This document shows, piece after piece, positions 9,876 through 20,333 of a stretch of 64,000 nt of DNA. The notes beneath the pieces are model-generated. The model did not search any database. It was not told the DNA's origin and saw only the letters and a list, made by a program, of their open reading frames with translations. A program made the translations under genes and the position numbers. The stretch's first letter is position 1, and each line of letters starts with the position of its first letter. Source of the stretch: Triglochin maritima (taxonomy: Eukaryota; Streptophyta; Magnoliopsida; Alismatales; Juncaginaceae); assembly GCA_963682175.1 (NCBI GenBank), contig OY821786.1, positions 32,667,501 to 32,731,500 on the forward strand, given 5' to 3'.

Positions 9876-11354
9876 TCAAGTACCTACAATTGAAGATTTT
9901 GGTACCCATTTTTGCTTGGGTCCAATCATGTTAGTTTTTGGAACCCAAACCATTTTGGTTTTAGGTGCCCAAATACTTGAGGAAGTTTTATTCACTACAA
10001 AATGCTTTCCATTCAAAGTAGTGTGAATAACATGGTTCTTAAAGTTATTAGCATAAAAACCTATACCATGTTTATCTAGTGATTGTCTTTGACTACCAAT
10101 AAGCATATCAAGCATTTTCTTTCCACTTGTGAATTTTTCAAGATCCTTTTGTAATTGAACATTCTTAGCAATTAGATCTTGAATATCAAAACTACATGAA
10201 GGTTTTGCATTTAGAGTTGCAATTTCATCAATCAATTGAGTGTTCTCTAATGCAATTTTATCATGACTAGCAAGTAATTCATTCTTATCATTCATGATAG
10301 ATTCAATTTGAGATTGTAGCTCATTGATTTTCTTTCTTGCTAGTTTATTCTTTTGACAAATTTTCTCAAAATTTTCAAGTAATTCATTGAATTCACATTG
10401 AAGTTCATTATATGCATTTGAATCATTTGAATCATGACTAGAGCAAGAAGATACCTCACTATCATCGTCTTCTATTGCCATGAAGCACATTGAGGCGAAT
10501 TCACCTTCAATTGATGAAGATGATGAAGTGTCCCAAGTAGCTTTAAGAGCTTTCTTCTTCTTCTCTTTTCTCTTGCTTTTCTTCTTCTCTTTTCTTCTTT
10601 CTTTCTCTTCTTTGAGAAATTCCTTAAATTGTTGTGTCGCCAATTGTTCCTCGATATCACTATCTCCTTTTATCGAATTGGCGACGGCGTGTAGCCCTAA
10701 GGATTTCTTGACTCTCTTCTCAATGTGGTCTTTCATTTGTATCTCATATGTCATGAGACTACCCATTAGCTCCTCGACCGATAATTTTGTGAGATCTTGT
10801 GCTTCTTCGATGGCGGTCGTCTTCTCCTCCCAATCGTCGGTGAGTGATCGGAGAATCTTTCGAGTAATCTCTCCCTTGCTAAAATCCTTGCCAAGTGCTT
10901 TAAGAGAGTTAATTATCTCGGTGAAGCGAGTGTGCATCTCACTTATGTTTTCACCGGATTGCATACGAAATAATTCATATTTATGCATGAGCAAATTAAT
11001 CCTAGTTTCTTTCAATCTATTTGAACCCTCATGATGCATTTCTAATGTATGCCAAATATCATAAGCACTTTCACAACCTCTTACCCTATTGTATTCCCCT
11101 TCATTTAACCCACAATACATGATATTCATAATGCGGGAATTCATCTCCGCTTCCTTAATTTTGGGTTTTGTTAAGGATACAATTTCATCATCATTAGGAG
11201 GTGTATATGAGTTTAATATGAATGTCCAATATTTCAAATCATTTGATTGCAAATATATTCTCATTCTTTTCTTCCAATAGTCATAATTTAACCCATTAAA
11301 CAATGGTGGCTTAGATGTAGATAATCCTTCACAATGATTAGAAGTAGATGCCAT
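9876..11354 (-). CDS. Gag protein of the inner copia-like element, no zinc knuckle
   Basis: A 492-residue open frame from ATG 11354, 40 bases past the primer-binding site, ending at TGA 9876-9878. Residues about 17-45 (PPLFNGLNYDYWKKRM) are the DUF4219-type start of copia gag. Residues about 90-215 fit the UBN2 gag domain. Copia gags normally have a CCHC knuckle next; here residues about 240-270 are a lysine/glutamate-rich block (KEKKKSKRKEKKKK), then KALKATWD, an acidic linker, a predicted coiled coil and a C-terminal tail of repeated W-V-P-K motifs. Gag would form the particle that packages element RNA. It is uninterrupted, so it may be expressed; pol must come from another element. Confidence 0.85.
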   Translation of the reverse strand: MASTSNHCEGLSTSKPPLFNGLNYDYWKKRMRIYLQSNDLKYWTFILNSYTPPNDDEIVSLTKPKIKEAEMNSRIMNIMYCGLNEGEYNRVRGCESAYDIWHTLEMHHEGSNRLKETRINLLMHKYELFRMQSGENISEMHTRFTEIINSLKALGKDFSKGEITRKILRSLTDDWEEKTTAIEEAQDLTKLSVEELMGSLMTYEIQMKDHIEKRVKKSLGLHAVANSIKGDSDIEEQLATQQFKEFLKEEKERRKEKKKSKRKEKKKKALKATWDTSSSSSIEGEFASMCFMAIEDDDSEVSSCSSHDSNDSNAYNELQCEFNELLENFEKICQKNKLARKKINELQSQIESIMNDKNELLASHDKIALENTQLIDEIATLNAKPSCSFDIQDLIAKNVQLQKDLEKFTSGKKMLDMLIGSQRQSLDKHGIGFYANNFKNHVIHTTLNGKHFVVNKTSSSIWAPKTKMVWVPKTNMIGPKQKWVPKSSIVGT

Positions 11355-11407
11355 GCTAAATTACGATTAAGTAAATGAAATTAGCAACCTAATGCTCTGA
11401 TACCAAT

Positions 11408-12901
11408 TGTTAGGATCTATGGCCCTCTAATCGATAGAAAAATGCGGAATTAAAAAATACTAATCGAAGGATTAAGGAAGAGACAATTGCAAACCACAAA
11501 TTCGTCGACACCGGAGTTTAGAGAGGTTCGGCACCCACACCCGAGTCCTAGTCCTCCTCGCAAGCCTCGCTTACGGTTCCACTAACCGATCTCCGTTCCG
11601 GGCCGAGACCAACGCCGTTTACAACACCGAGCCTCGCGAACAACCTCGCCTCGCTCGTGTCTCCTCTCACAACCCGAGAGGGAGCTTCCTCGAAGCTTTA
11701 CAACTTGGTGATTCTTGAATAAGGAATTGGAATCACAATCTAACTAACACTCTATACTTGAGCACATTTGGATATGATATGGAATTGGATATGCAAGTGG
11801 TGAAGTTTAGGCTTGTGTGTTGTGGATTGAGAGCTTGAAGATGGAGAGGATTTGGCTTTGAGTATTGGATAGATAGGAAGTGTTCAAGATCTCCAAAGCA
11901 ACCAAATGAGGTCCTATTTATAAGCCTTCAAGCTCATCTAGCCGTTTGGGAGTTGGTGGGGAATGGACCAATGAGAAAGCAAGATGTGACTTAAGCTCGG
12001 CCAGAAATCGAGACAGATTCGGTCGACCGTTATCCACACGGTAGTCCGAAACATTGGTCTGAACAAAGAACTCGGTTGACCGATTATGTATCGGATCACC
12101 GTTCACCAACCTCCAGTAGCTTTTATCTATTTAGCCCTAATTAAATTCGGTTCACCGAAGTCTATTCGGTTCACCGTTCCAAGGTGGACAGTAGAATTGA
12201 TTGGACTCTGATCTACTCAAGTTCGGTTGACCGTGTATACTTCGGTATACCGAAGTAGCGCGGAAATTGCGCTGACAAAGCGTGGGAGATTGGTTTACCG
12301 ATAACGGTCAAGTTAAATAGCCGTTGGTCTCCTAAAGCAATATGATTCGGTTGACCGAATGAAGTTCGGTGTACCGAATATGGATAAGTCAATTTGGCTT
12401 TAGGTCAAGATTTAAATACGACCGTTGGAGCAAAGTCCAAAACCGGTCCAGGCTAATTCGGTCTACCAAAGGCGGTTCGGTATACCGAGGTGATTATTCC
12501 AGGGAACACCTAAAGGATTCTACACGGTTGACCGCAAGGTGTTCGGTGGACCGAACTCTACAAGACTCGGTTTACCGAGAAGGGGTCGGTTAACCGTGGG
12601 GATACGGGACAGAATCCTAATGTGCTTAAGTTTACATTAATCCTTAGGGCCCAATTTTACTACATTACATATTGGTCCAAAGCTTGATTACATGTCTTGA
12701 GTCTTTATCTTCTTGTCCCCAAGCTCCTTAGCTTGATTCTTCATCAACCTATTAAGAATATCGCAAGTACAGGAATATATATGCAATGCATGTATTCATG
12801 TTTGCTTACTTTGATTGTCTAGGTTGATTGATTAAATATAGATTAAGATTAGATTACTTAATCATCAAAACTAAATAAAGATTAAGGCTAAAAAGCCAAC
12901 A
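11408..12901 (-). repeat. 5' LTR (minus sense) of the inner gag-only element
   Basis: 1494 bp; it differs from the left copy by a small number of substitutions (for example at the palindrome near 12465). TATA box at 11922-11915 on minus, first palindrome at 12020, a 98-bp gap as in the partner. Confidence 0.9.
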
Positions 12902-13047
12902 TTTTGGAGAAACATCCAATACTTAAGGTCATTAGAAATTAGGAAAATCTTCATCCTATTCTTCCCATAATCATAATTAGACCCATTAAGCAAAGGAGGT
13001 CTAGTGGTGCATAATCCTTCTATGTGATTAGATGATGTAGAAGCCAT
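12902..13047 (-). pseudogene. gag N-terminal part of the outer element
   Basis: ATG at 13047, reading MASTSSNHIEGLCTTRPP and then the NGSNYDY motif, closely matching the first 47 residues of the inner gag. It is cut at 12902 by the inner LTR. Confidence 0.8.
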
Positions 13048-13085
13048 GCTAAAAATACGATTAAGTAATGAATTTAGCTAACAAG

Positions 13086-13097
13086 GCTCTGATACCA
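13086..13097 (-). promoter_or_regulatory. Primer-binding site for initiator tRNA-Met, outer element
   Basis: Minus strand reads TGGTATCAGAGC two bases after the 5' LTR, the usual copia primer site. Confidence 0.85.
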
Positions 13098-13099
13098 AA

Positions 13100-14609
13100 T
13101 GTTGGATCGTGTGGGTTTATGGGTCCACAATTAATGCTAATCACCTAATTACCTACTTGTTTATTTGATCAAAGAAATGCAGCGGAATTTAAACTAAAAC
13201 AAGCAAGTGTAGGAATATGCAAACCACAAATCGACTCGGCGTTTTTATAGAGGTTCGGCACCCCACCCGGGTCCTAGTCCTCTCTTGCAAGCTCCGCTCG
13301 GATCACCGAGCTCCGCTCACGACTTCACTAACCACTCCCCGTTCCGGGCCGGGAGAGAACGCCTTTACAACCGTCAAACTCGCGAACAACCCTCGCCGAG
13401 TTTGGAATCCTCTTCTCACAATCCGAGAAGGATGCTTCGGGCTTTCACCGGAGCCTTTACTCTTTTGACAACAAATGAGAACTTGAATGGAGCAACACTC
13501 TCTAAATCTTGAGCACACTTGAGTAGGATTAAGGAATTGATCACTAAGTGTGTAAGGTTTGAAGCTTTGAGTGTTTTGGTTTCTCTCTAATGTTTGGGAC
13601 AAGTTTGTAGTGGGAGAGTTGTGTTAAAATGTGTTTTACAACTCCTTATATAGGCATTAGAGAGAATAGAGTCGTTGGGATTGATTGGGTATGAGTTGAT
13701 GTGTGATTACACAAAAAAGAAAAGACAGGACCCAATTCTGGCTGAATTCGGTCGACCGAAACGGGAAGAACGGTCGACCGTTTGACAGTTTTACACTCAG
13801 TTCGGTCGACCGGTTAAGCAACGGTCGACCTCCCAACTCTACGACTTAGGTTCACTTAAGTCATCGGTCGAACACAAGATAGGGTTCGGTCGACCAATTT
13901 CGTCCAGGCACTTTGGGGGTGACAAACAAATGTGTGAACGGTCGACCGAAACAGGTTTTGGCGGTCGACCGATTATGGACAGGCACTTTGGGTTTGTCAA
14001 GAGATGAACCAACGGTCGACCGATCATGGTCCTCGGTCGACCGATATATGAAATACATTTGGGGTATTTTTGGTTTAATACGAATACTACCGTTGGGTAT
14101 ATACGACAAGAGTAACGGTCGGGAAAATATGATCTGACGGTCGACCGAAAGGTAAAACACGGTCGACCGAATAAGGGCAGTGAAAACACAAACAAGTGAA
14201 TTGATCATTCGGTCGACCGAACGGCATGTTGCGGTCGACCGAATGTGGGCAGACTTTTTCAGTTCAGGTTTGGTATTTTCCGGTCTAAGTTTGGGTGATC
14301 TATTGAAGTCCAAATTATGTGAAATTTCGTGTGTGACTTCTATAAGGAACCTAGTGTGTGATTAAGTTGATTTTAGCTCAAGTATGCTCAATTACACTTT
14401 GTTCCTAAGACTCAAAAGAAATCAATATTACATGTCTTCGATATAGCTTTAATTACATGTCTTGACTTCATTTCCATCTTTCTTGAGTCTTGATCACCTG
14501 TAGAGGTTAGCACAATACAATATATATGCAATGCATAGTGTGTGCTACTCTAATTAAGATTAGATTGATTAAATCATCAAAACATAAGATTAAGGCCAAA
14601 AAGCCAACA
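13100..14609 (-). repeat. 5' LTR (minus sense) of the outer gag-only element
   Basis: 1510 bp, same length as its partner. TATA box at 13647-13652, palindrome array from 13749; one palindrome (near 13887) has mutated to a terminal A. Confidence 0.9.
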
Positions 14610-15434
14610 CACCCCACTCCAAATCATTGGAGTCATTCTCAGCCCATCAACAGCCAACCCCAAATTTCTCAAATTCGGATATGGACCTCATAATTGACCA
14701 CATACCTGATTCCTTGAAACAAACTTTCCTTACGTTCATGGAAACCACTCAAAAGTCCATACAAAATATGGCACTGCAAGTGAGTCAAATGACGCAGCAA
14801 TTACGTGAACGTGAGGAAAGTAACTTTTCTTGTCAACATGAGGATTTATCTCCTGATATCGAACCCCACCACTTCCACAATCTTTCAAAGTCAAACTCCT
14901 AGTCAGTCTGAGGGACTTGGGGTTTCAATTCACGATCACTTGGTGGAGGATTCGATTCCAACTGACAATAGCATGGACCAATTCTATTATGAGTCGACAC
15001 AAGATTGTGCCTTACGTTTTTGTCCCGTGGCCCTTGAGCCACATGATCTTATTGTTGTACCTCCTAAGGACTCACCTTTGGTGGAGCAAGAGCTCCCTAG
15101 TACCCTTAATCTTATACGACCTGATAAGAGTTTGCCTCTCACTATTGTTCCTGATCACCTTGGAAATGATGGGACATCAAACAACTACATTGCCAATGAG
15201 GGTATTAGGAGTTCCTTGGAGGATACCTTTGGGTGGAGACCTACTTTTTGTTCGCCTGGTGAGTCGAACATGCCTAACGATGTTCTTGACCTTGTTCCGA
15301 CGCACCAACCTGTTGGTTGGAGAGTTTGGATTGACGATCATAACTTTAGTACTGCAACGGGAGAAACTCTTCTTCCGTTGCCCCTTATTTCCGAAACTTT
15401 TGAGAGGTTCAACGCTTTCAGTTTGATCCTTTGA
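14610..15434 (+). pseudogene. Continuation of the Athila-like gag region
   Basis: After the CACCC duplication, the gag-like frame from 5097 continues to a stop near 14699. An overlapping frame (14627-14902) has a helical, coiled-coil-like stretch (about LKQTFLTFMETTQKSIQNMA), and a third frame (14805-15434) is acidic and proline-rich. I do not recognise these products. The frame changes suggest one decayed gene. Confidence 0.4.
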
Positions 15435-17203
15435 TTGAGACGCCTTTGCGTCCAATTCATGAACCTCTCCTTTCATCTTGTGCTCTTTGTGAGGGGGGGG
15501 GGCAAACTTGAGTATTCTGGCCCCGCGTGGTGTCATGTTCCCTTTCCAAGTACATTGACCCACTTTTGAGGTTCCCATTTGATGTCCTTTGACAAATGAA
15601 GATGGGAACTTATTGTTGTACATAGCTATATTAAAAAAAAGACTCCATGAGCGAGCATTGATTGTTTTGGGCTCCAACCCTTGAGTATTTGGACCCCATT
15701 TCTTTCACGTATTTGTATCTCTTCTTTAGCATCTCACAGGTTTTGAGGAAATTCGGGTTTGTGTCCATCAACATGACCATGAACTTCCCTTTGTACTTCA
15801 CGTTGGTGAGATCTATTCTTTTTCATGTATAAATCCATCTAGTAATTTGCTCAGGTTCATTGAGGACAATGCATGAAGTAGGTGTGTGTGTGTGGGGCGG
15901 GGGGGGGGGGGGGGGGGGGTTTACGTGTGTACATAGTCGAGTCTTTTCCTTTGATTTTTGTTTTCTGTTGTGTGCATTATTAGGGTCATGTTAGTGTGCT
16001 GCATTTAATATCGATATATCTGCTTGCCTTGGTCCTTGAGTGACTTGTCTTCTTTTGCTTTCCTAGTGCTTCAAAATTTTCACATTTCTTTCAAAATCTT
16101 CATGTGTTTGCGAAAGAAAAAGTTTTGTGGGTTTTGCGTGTGTTTAGCATGTGCAAAACCGTTTAGAGGCAAAGTAAAAAGAATGCTCCCAAAATTGTCT
16201 TGAACTTGATGCATTAGGATATCTAGTACAGTGACTTTAGGACTTATCTAGTCATTAGGATGCACCCCAGTTTTCCCTCGGGGGTGAGTAATCACATGAT
16301 TTCAGTGCTCAAGCATTTTAAAGAAGTCCACCCTGAACCTAGTGAGTCAATAATTCGTGTTTGTTAATTTAAGGAAGTTTGTTGTAGTCAAGGACCCTTT
16401 AAATCTTGTTGTGAGACATTAAGTGTAAGGGTTTTGGTTCATTTGTAGAAAAGAAATAAGCGAGTAGGTGTTCTCTCTTCTCGCACGGCTCCTATCACTT
16501 GGGAAAGTAGGTTTGATGGGACTTTGTGTCTGGTGCTTTCGAGTCATCTGACTTGGGATGCACCGACCGAACTCCCGTTACACGGGTGCAAGGATTGCCC
16601 TATGTGGAGATTTGGGGAAAGGTGTACGTCATAGTGTAAGTCCTAATGAGCAATGATGCACGAAACCTGATCCTGGGAGAATGAAGCTCCAACGAATAAA
16701 AAGAAAGAAGAAAAACAAAAAAAACAAGAGAAAAGAAACAAAAAGAAATAAAAATGGTAATGCAAATAAGAACCTTAATGGACTTTACACTTTGTATCAC
16801 TTGAGGATGTTGAGGTTGTCCATGTCTTTCACTTAATTCCTTATTTAACTTGCACGAATGGTTCATTAGGCTAGGTGTGTGGACTGATTACCTATATAGA
16901 TTCGGCCCGAAGGATTACCGCGTCCAATGATCGACAAAATTTGTCCATCGAGTCGAGTGTCTAGATTGAATAATGCATCTTGTTCGGATTTTGTGGGTAT
17001 ATCCGCTGAAAACCCTCATGAGACAACACTCCTCCTCCTTGGCAACAAGGAGGTTTAACGGCTTGTCGCAGTGCTAAGTGCAACCATGATTCCTACGAAA
17101 GTGAGTTAGGATTTCCCTGTTTTTTTCGTATGCTTTCCCTTTCTTTTATTTTTCTCTTTCTTATTTTTGCTCGAGACTACCAAAAGTTAGGTGTGGGAGT
17201 ATT
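15435..17203 (+). other. Non-coding 3' region of the Athila-like element
   Basis: No supported gene. A run of 21 G occurs at 15899-15919 after a short GT repeat. The purine-rich TTAGGTGTGGGAG just before 17204 is a candidate polypurine tract. Confidence 0.5.
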
Positions 17204-18560
17204 TGATTGACATCATTTCATGCTTATATTTGTATATTATATCCATTATCTTTCACCTAAACAATGCTATGTGACGAGTTTTATGTTTGAATTTCAGAAA
17301 TAAATAGGTTTGAAAAGATGAAACATAAAAGGACCCAAAAACTGGGAAAAAAGACTGAATTGTGAGACATGGAGACTAAGATGCAAAGGAGAAGGACCTG
17401 AACTTAAGACCAAAGGACCTAAGAGGAAAACAGAAAACTCCACACCATCATGGGGAGTATTTTGGCAATTCTATTTGTGTCGGAGCTCCAACAAGAGAAG
17501 TAAATGCATCAAACACCAACAAAGCCATCCAGAAAAGCCCAGAATAAAATCCAACGTGATCCGAACCATACAGACCGACAATTGGCGGTCTGTTTTGGCC
17601 CGAATCTGCTAAGATTTTGGTGGGTCGCGTATTAGTGTGTATTTAGTCAATTTCTGTTATTTGTTTAGTCCCATACCGGGGGATTGTCCCGGATTACCTT
17701 ATCCTATGGCTATAAATAGAACTCTTCACCTTCTATTGTAATTACCCATTGCTTGGTGGCATTCTCTCTACCTAGGAGTAAGCCTTGAAGCAAAACTCAA
17801 GGTGGAGAAGAATCATGCCTTCAATGTAAGTCATTTTTAATAAAATACTTGTTCTTAGTTTTTTTAATCCAGTCTTTTAATTTTTGCATGCTTCTTTAGT
17901 TTTTTGTCTTTTAGTTAACTTGTTGTTTAATCTTCTTTCCTTAGTATAAATATTAGTTTAAATATGTGTGAGTAGTCCCATCCCCTTTGGGGGTGGAGTA
18001 GATGTGTGTACATGTTATGTAGATGGTATGAATGCTAGATATTATTGTTTGTGAGAGATATTAGTATGCTTGCTTGAATTAATAAGAACTTTACTTGATG
18101 GTTTCTGCCATAGTTAGGTACATTCCATGCTCGTTATGTTCTTAATAACAACCTTGCCATGCTCATATTAATCCCCTGGGTTAGTGTTGTAAGTGATAGG
18201 TCTTGCCATTAGGTACTTCTTATGCATTAACAAACACTAACTAAACTTGGGCTTCTTGTATGCATTCACCACACTTATTTCATGTGCACACACACACTCC
18301 ACCCCTTAGGGTTTTCCATTCCTGAGTTTTATCTTCCTTCATTAGTTGCTTAGTTTAGTTTGTTTTGTGATTTCCTTTCATCTTTTCTAGTTTACTAGTT
18401 TAGATTAGTGTAGTTTAGTGTAATCAATCCTTTATCTCCTTTCTTTCCCACTCACCTTCGCATAAACCAAAAGTCGACACACCTCCCTGTGGATCGGCCC
18501 GTATTTGCCACCGCTTCAACGCGGCCGTGCACTTGCGGTTAATATAAAATGAATCAATCA
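17204..18560 (+). repeat. 3' LTR of the Athila-like element
   Basis: 1357 bp, near identical to 2120-3496 apart from a few substitutions and a small deletion near 17930. It is followed directly by the GCGGG duplication. Confidence 0.92.
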
Positions 18561-19011
18561 GCGGGAGTTGAGGTTTGAGGTAGGCGATCATGTCTTCTTG
18601 ACGATTTCACCATCTCGAGGAGTGATGAGGTTCAGGAAGAAAGGGAAGCTCAGTCCGAGGTATGTCGGACCGTTTGAGATTCTCGATCGGGTTGGAGAGG
18701 TTGCCTACAGAGTTGCGCTGCCGCCGCAGTTTTCGGGTCTTCACAACTTCTTCCATGTTCTGATGTTGATGAAGTACATAGCAGATCCTTCTCATGTTAT
18801 TCAGTTGGAGGTTCCGGAGTTCCTTTAGGATTTGTGTCTTGAGGAGAGACCGGTTGAGATTGTGGATCAGATGGAGCATCAGTTGAGGAGGAGGACCATT
18901 CCGATGGCGAAGGTCAGGTGGGAGCACCAGAGTGAGCGAGAGGTCACTTGGGAGATTGAGAAAGAGGTCCAGAAGGAGTTCCCGGAGTTATTTGGTGAGC
19001 TTCAGTCTTAA
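18561..19011 (+). pseudogene. gypsy integrase C-terminus and chromodomain-like tail
   Basis: Resumes the pol frame cut at 2114: FEVGDHVFLTISPSRGV, then KLSPRYVGPFEIL, then LHNFFHVLMLMKY, ending in a tail with EVTWEIEKE and FPELF typical of Tekay/Del polyproteins. In-frame TAG at 18826; the terminal TAA is at 19009. Confidence 0.88.
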
Positions 19012-19329
19012 TTTTGAGGACGAAATTTTTTTAGCAGGGTGGATTGTGGGATCATAATCCTAATTAACATTTGGGGAATTTGCTATAGTACCCCGTAAGT
19101 GTCCGAATTGGCCATATGCACCTGCTTTTTCGGTATTGCCGCATATGCATCTGGTGAGCATCCTATTTGCGCAAATGTACTTGGGTCGTTCGTGGGCACC
19201 ACTCTAGAGAGACGACGTGAATGGGCCGTTAACGACCGTCCGAATCGGTTCGTGATACGTTTGGTAGGACGTGTGATTTGGGATTGACTGTAGTCAAATA
19301 AATTTTACTAAGACTAATCTAAGACCATG

Positions 19330-19700
19330 ACGAAACCATTACAGTGCTGGAATCACTCTGCATCGAATCACTCTGGATCGACTCTGGCATCACTCTGGAT
19401 CGTCTATGGAATCGCTCTGTATCGACCTTGGAATCGGTCTGGATCGTCTCTGGAATCGTTCCGGATCGTCTCTGGAATCAGTCTTGATCGTTTCTGGAAT
19501 CAATCTGGATTGACTCTGGACAATCTGGATCGGCTCTGGAATCACTCTAGATCATCTATGGAATCGCTCTGCATCGACTCTGGAATCGTTCTGGATTGTC
19601 TCTGGAATCAATCTGGATCGACTCTGGACAATCTGGATCGGCTCTGGAATCACTCCGGATCGGCTCTGGAATCACTCCAGGTCCACTCCGGAACCAATGA
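19330..19700 (+). repeat. Tandem array in the left arm of the foldback element
   Basis: Many 19-21 bp units of the form TCTGGAATCGNTCTGGATCG. The mirror array is at about 21110-21460, and looser units occur at 20780-20900. Confidence 0.8.
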
Positions 19701-20039
19701 CTGTAGTCCCACGGACACGTATGAGACCTGGTCGTTCGACCCTGGAATGGGTCTGGAATGACGCGTCACACGTCAGAGACCACTAGGCAAATATGTGTCC
19801 ACAAAAGGGGGTTGATCTGGCAATTCCTTCGTAAGTTGAAGCGCAAAGGTTCCCGTGATCAGAGGGGAACGACTGTTGAACATCGAGATCAAGACTTACC
19901 ATCAATACATGAGAAGACGTATTGCAAATGAATTTGTATGCGAAAAGACTTGTCCGTATTTGAAAGAGATAAAGTTTCTATATAAGTCATACAATTGTTT
20001 AGAGACGGACATGTTATGAAGCAACAAGCGTGAGTCCAG

Positions 20040-20333
20040 ATGAGTAAAGAGTCAGTACAGAGTAATTCCGGAGGCTATCCTAAGTGCGTAGAAAATGAAC
20101 ATCGCCAACAATGTATGGAGTTGCAGGATGTGGAGACGGCCATAATGTTCTGCCGGTGGAGAATGACGAACTACATGGTTGACTGGAAGAGAGCCATGCG
20201 CACTGGAAACTCGGACACACACAAGACAACCGGTCTAGCCCTTGAAGAACCTTTCTTAGAATTGAAGGGCCTCGAGGAGAAGCGACGGAGGTTGGTAGAG
20301 GAATTAATGTCGAATTATCTCCGCCATTTTTAA
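20040..20333 (+). CDS. Hypothetical 97-residue protein in the foldback element
   Basis: ATG at 20040, stop after NYLRHF. The product has a charged helical C-terminal half (LEEPFLELKGLEEKRRRL). It lies in the unique core between the inverted arms, so it may be captured host sequence or a remnant of the element's own gene. I do not recognise it. Confidence 0.3.
   Translation: MSKESVQSNSGGYPKCVENEHRQQCMELQDVETAIMFCRWRMTNYMVDWKRAMRTGNSDTHKTTGLALEEPFLELKGLEEKRRRLVEELMSNYLRHF

Larger units (their letters stand above)
7785..12901 (-). mobile_element. Inner gag-only copia-like LTR retrotransposon (TR-GAG-like)
   Basis: LTRs at 7785-9279 and 11408-12901, ends TGTTAGG...CCAACA, about 99% alike. The primer-binding site for initiator tRNA-Met (GCTCTGATACCA in plus sense) is at 11394-11405, and the purine tract lies at 9280-9293. 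The only gene is gag; the 582 bp between its stop and the purine tract are non-coding. No target duplication: CCAAT on the left and TTTTG on the right. The outer gag flanking it has lost its middle, so the insertion, or a later repair, removed host sequence. Confidence 0.88.
5098..14609 (-). mobile_element. Outer gag-only copia-like LTR retrotransposon (TR-GAG-like)
   Basis: Two 1510-bp LTRs (5098-6607 and 13100-14609) with ends TGTTGG...CCAACA and target duplication CACCC (5093-5097, 14610-14614). The primer-binding site (complement of initiator tRNA-Met, read on minus at 13097-13086) and the purine tract next to 6607 fix the orientation as minus. The internal region outside the nested element holds only gag pieces and about 600 bp of non-coding 3' sequence; there is no protease, integrase or RT. 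This matches the TR-GAG class of non-autonomous elements. LTRs look about 99% identical, so the insertion is young. Confidence 0.9.
2120..18560 (+). mobile_element. Athila-like LTR retrotransposon lacking pol, with nested insertions
   Basis: Ends are TGATTGA...TCAATCA, with LTRs at 2120-3496 and 17204-18560. The 5-bp target duplication GCGGG is present at 2115-2119 and 18561-18565, so this is a clean insertion into the gypsy integrase. The 18-nt primer-binding site after the left LTR matches the 3' end of tRNA-Asp, as known for Athila/Calypso elements. After subtracting the nested 9.5 kb, the internal region is about 4.2 kb. It carries a gag-like frame with a zinc knuckle but no recognisable protease, RT or integrase, so it is a non-autonomous (LARD-type) derivative. 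Confidence 0.9.

Noticed and set aside
15177..15677. 166-codon minus frame in the Athila-like element
   Set aside because: Antisense to the plus-strand gag-region frames and without recognisable features.
19327..19761. 144-codon Ser/Leu/Trp-rich frame
   Set aside because: It is the tandem 20-bp array of the foldback arm.
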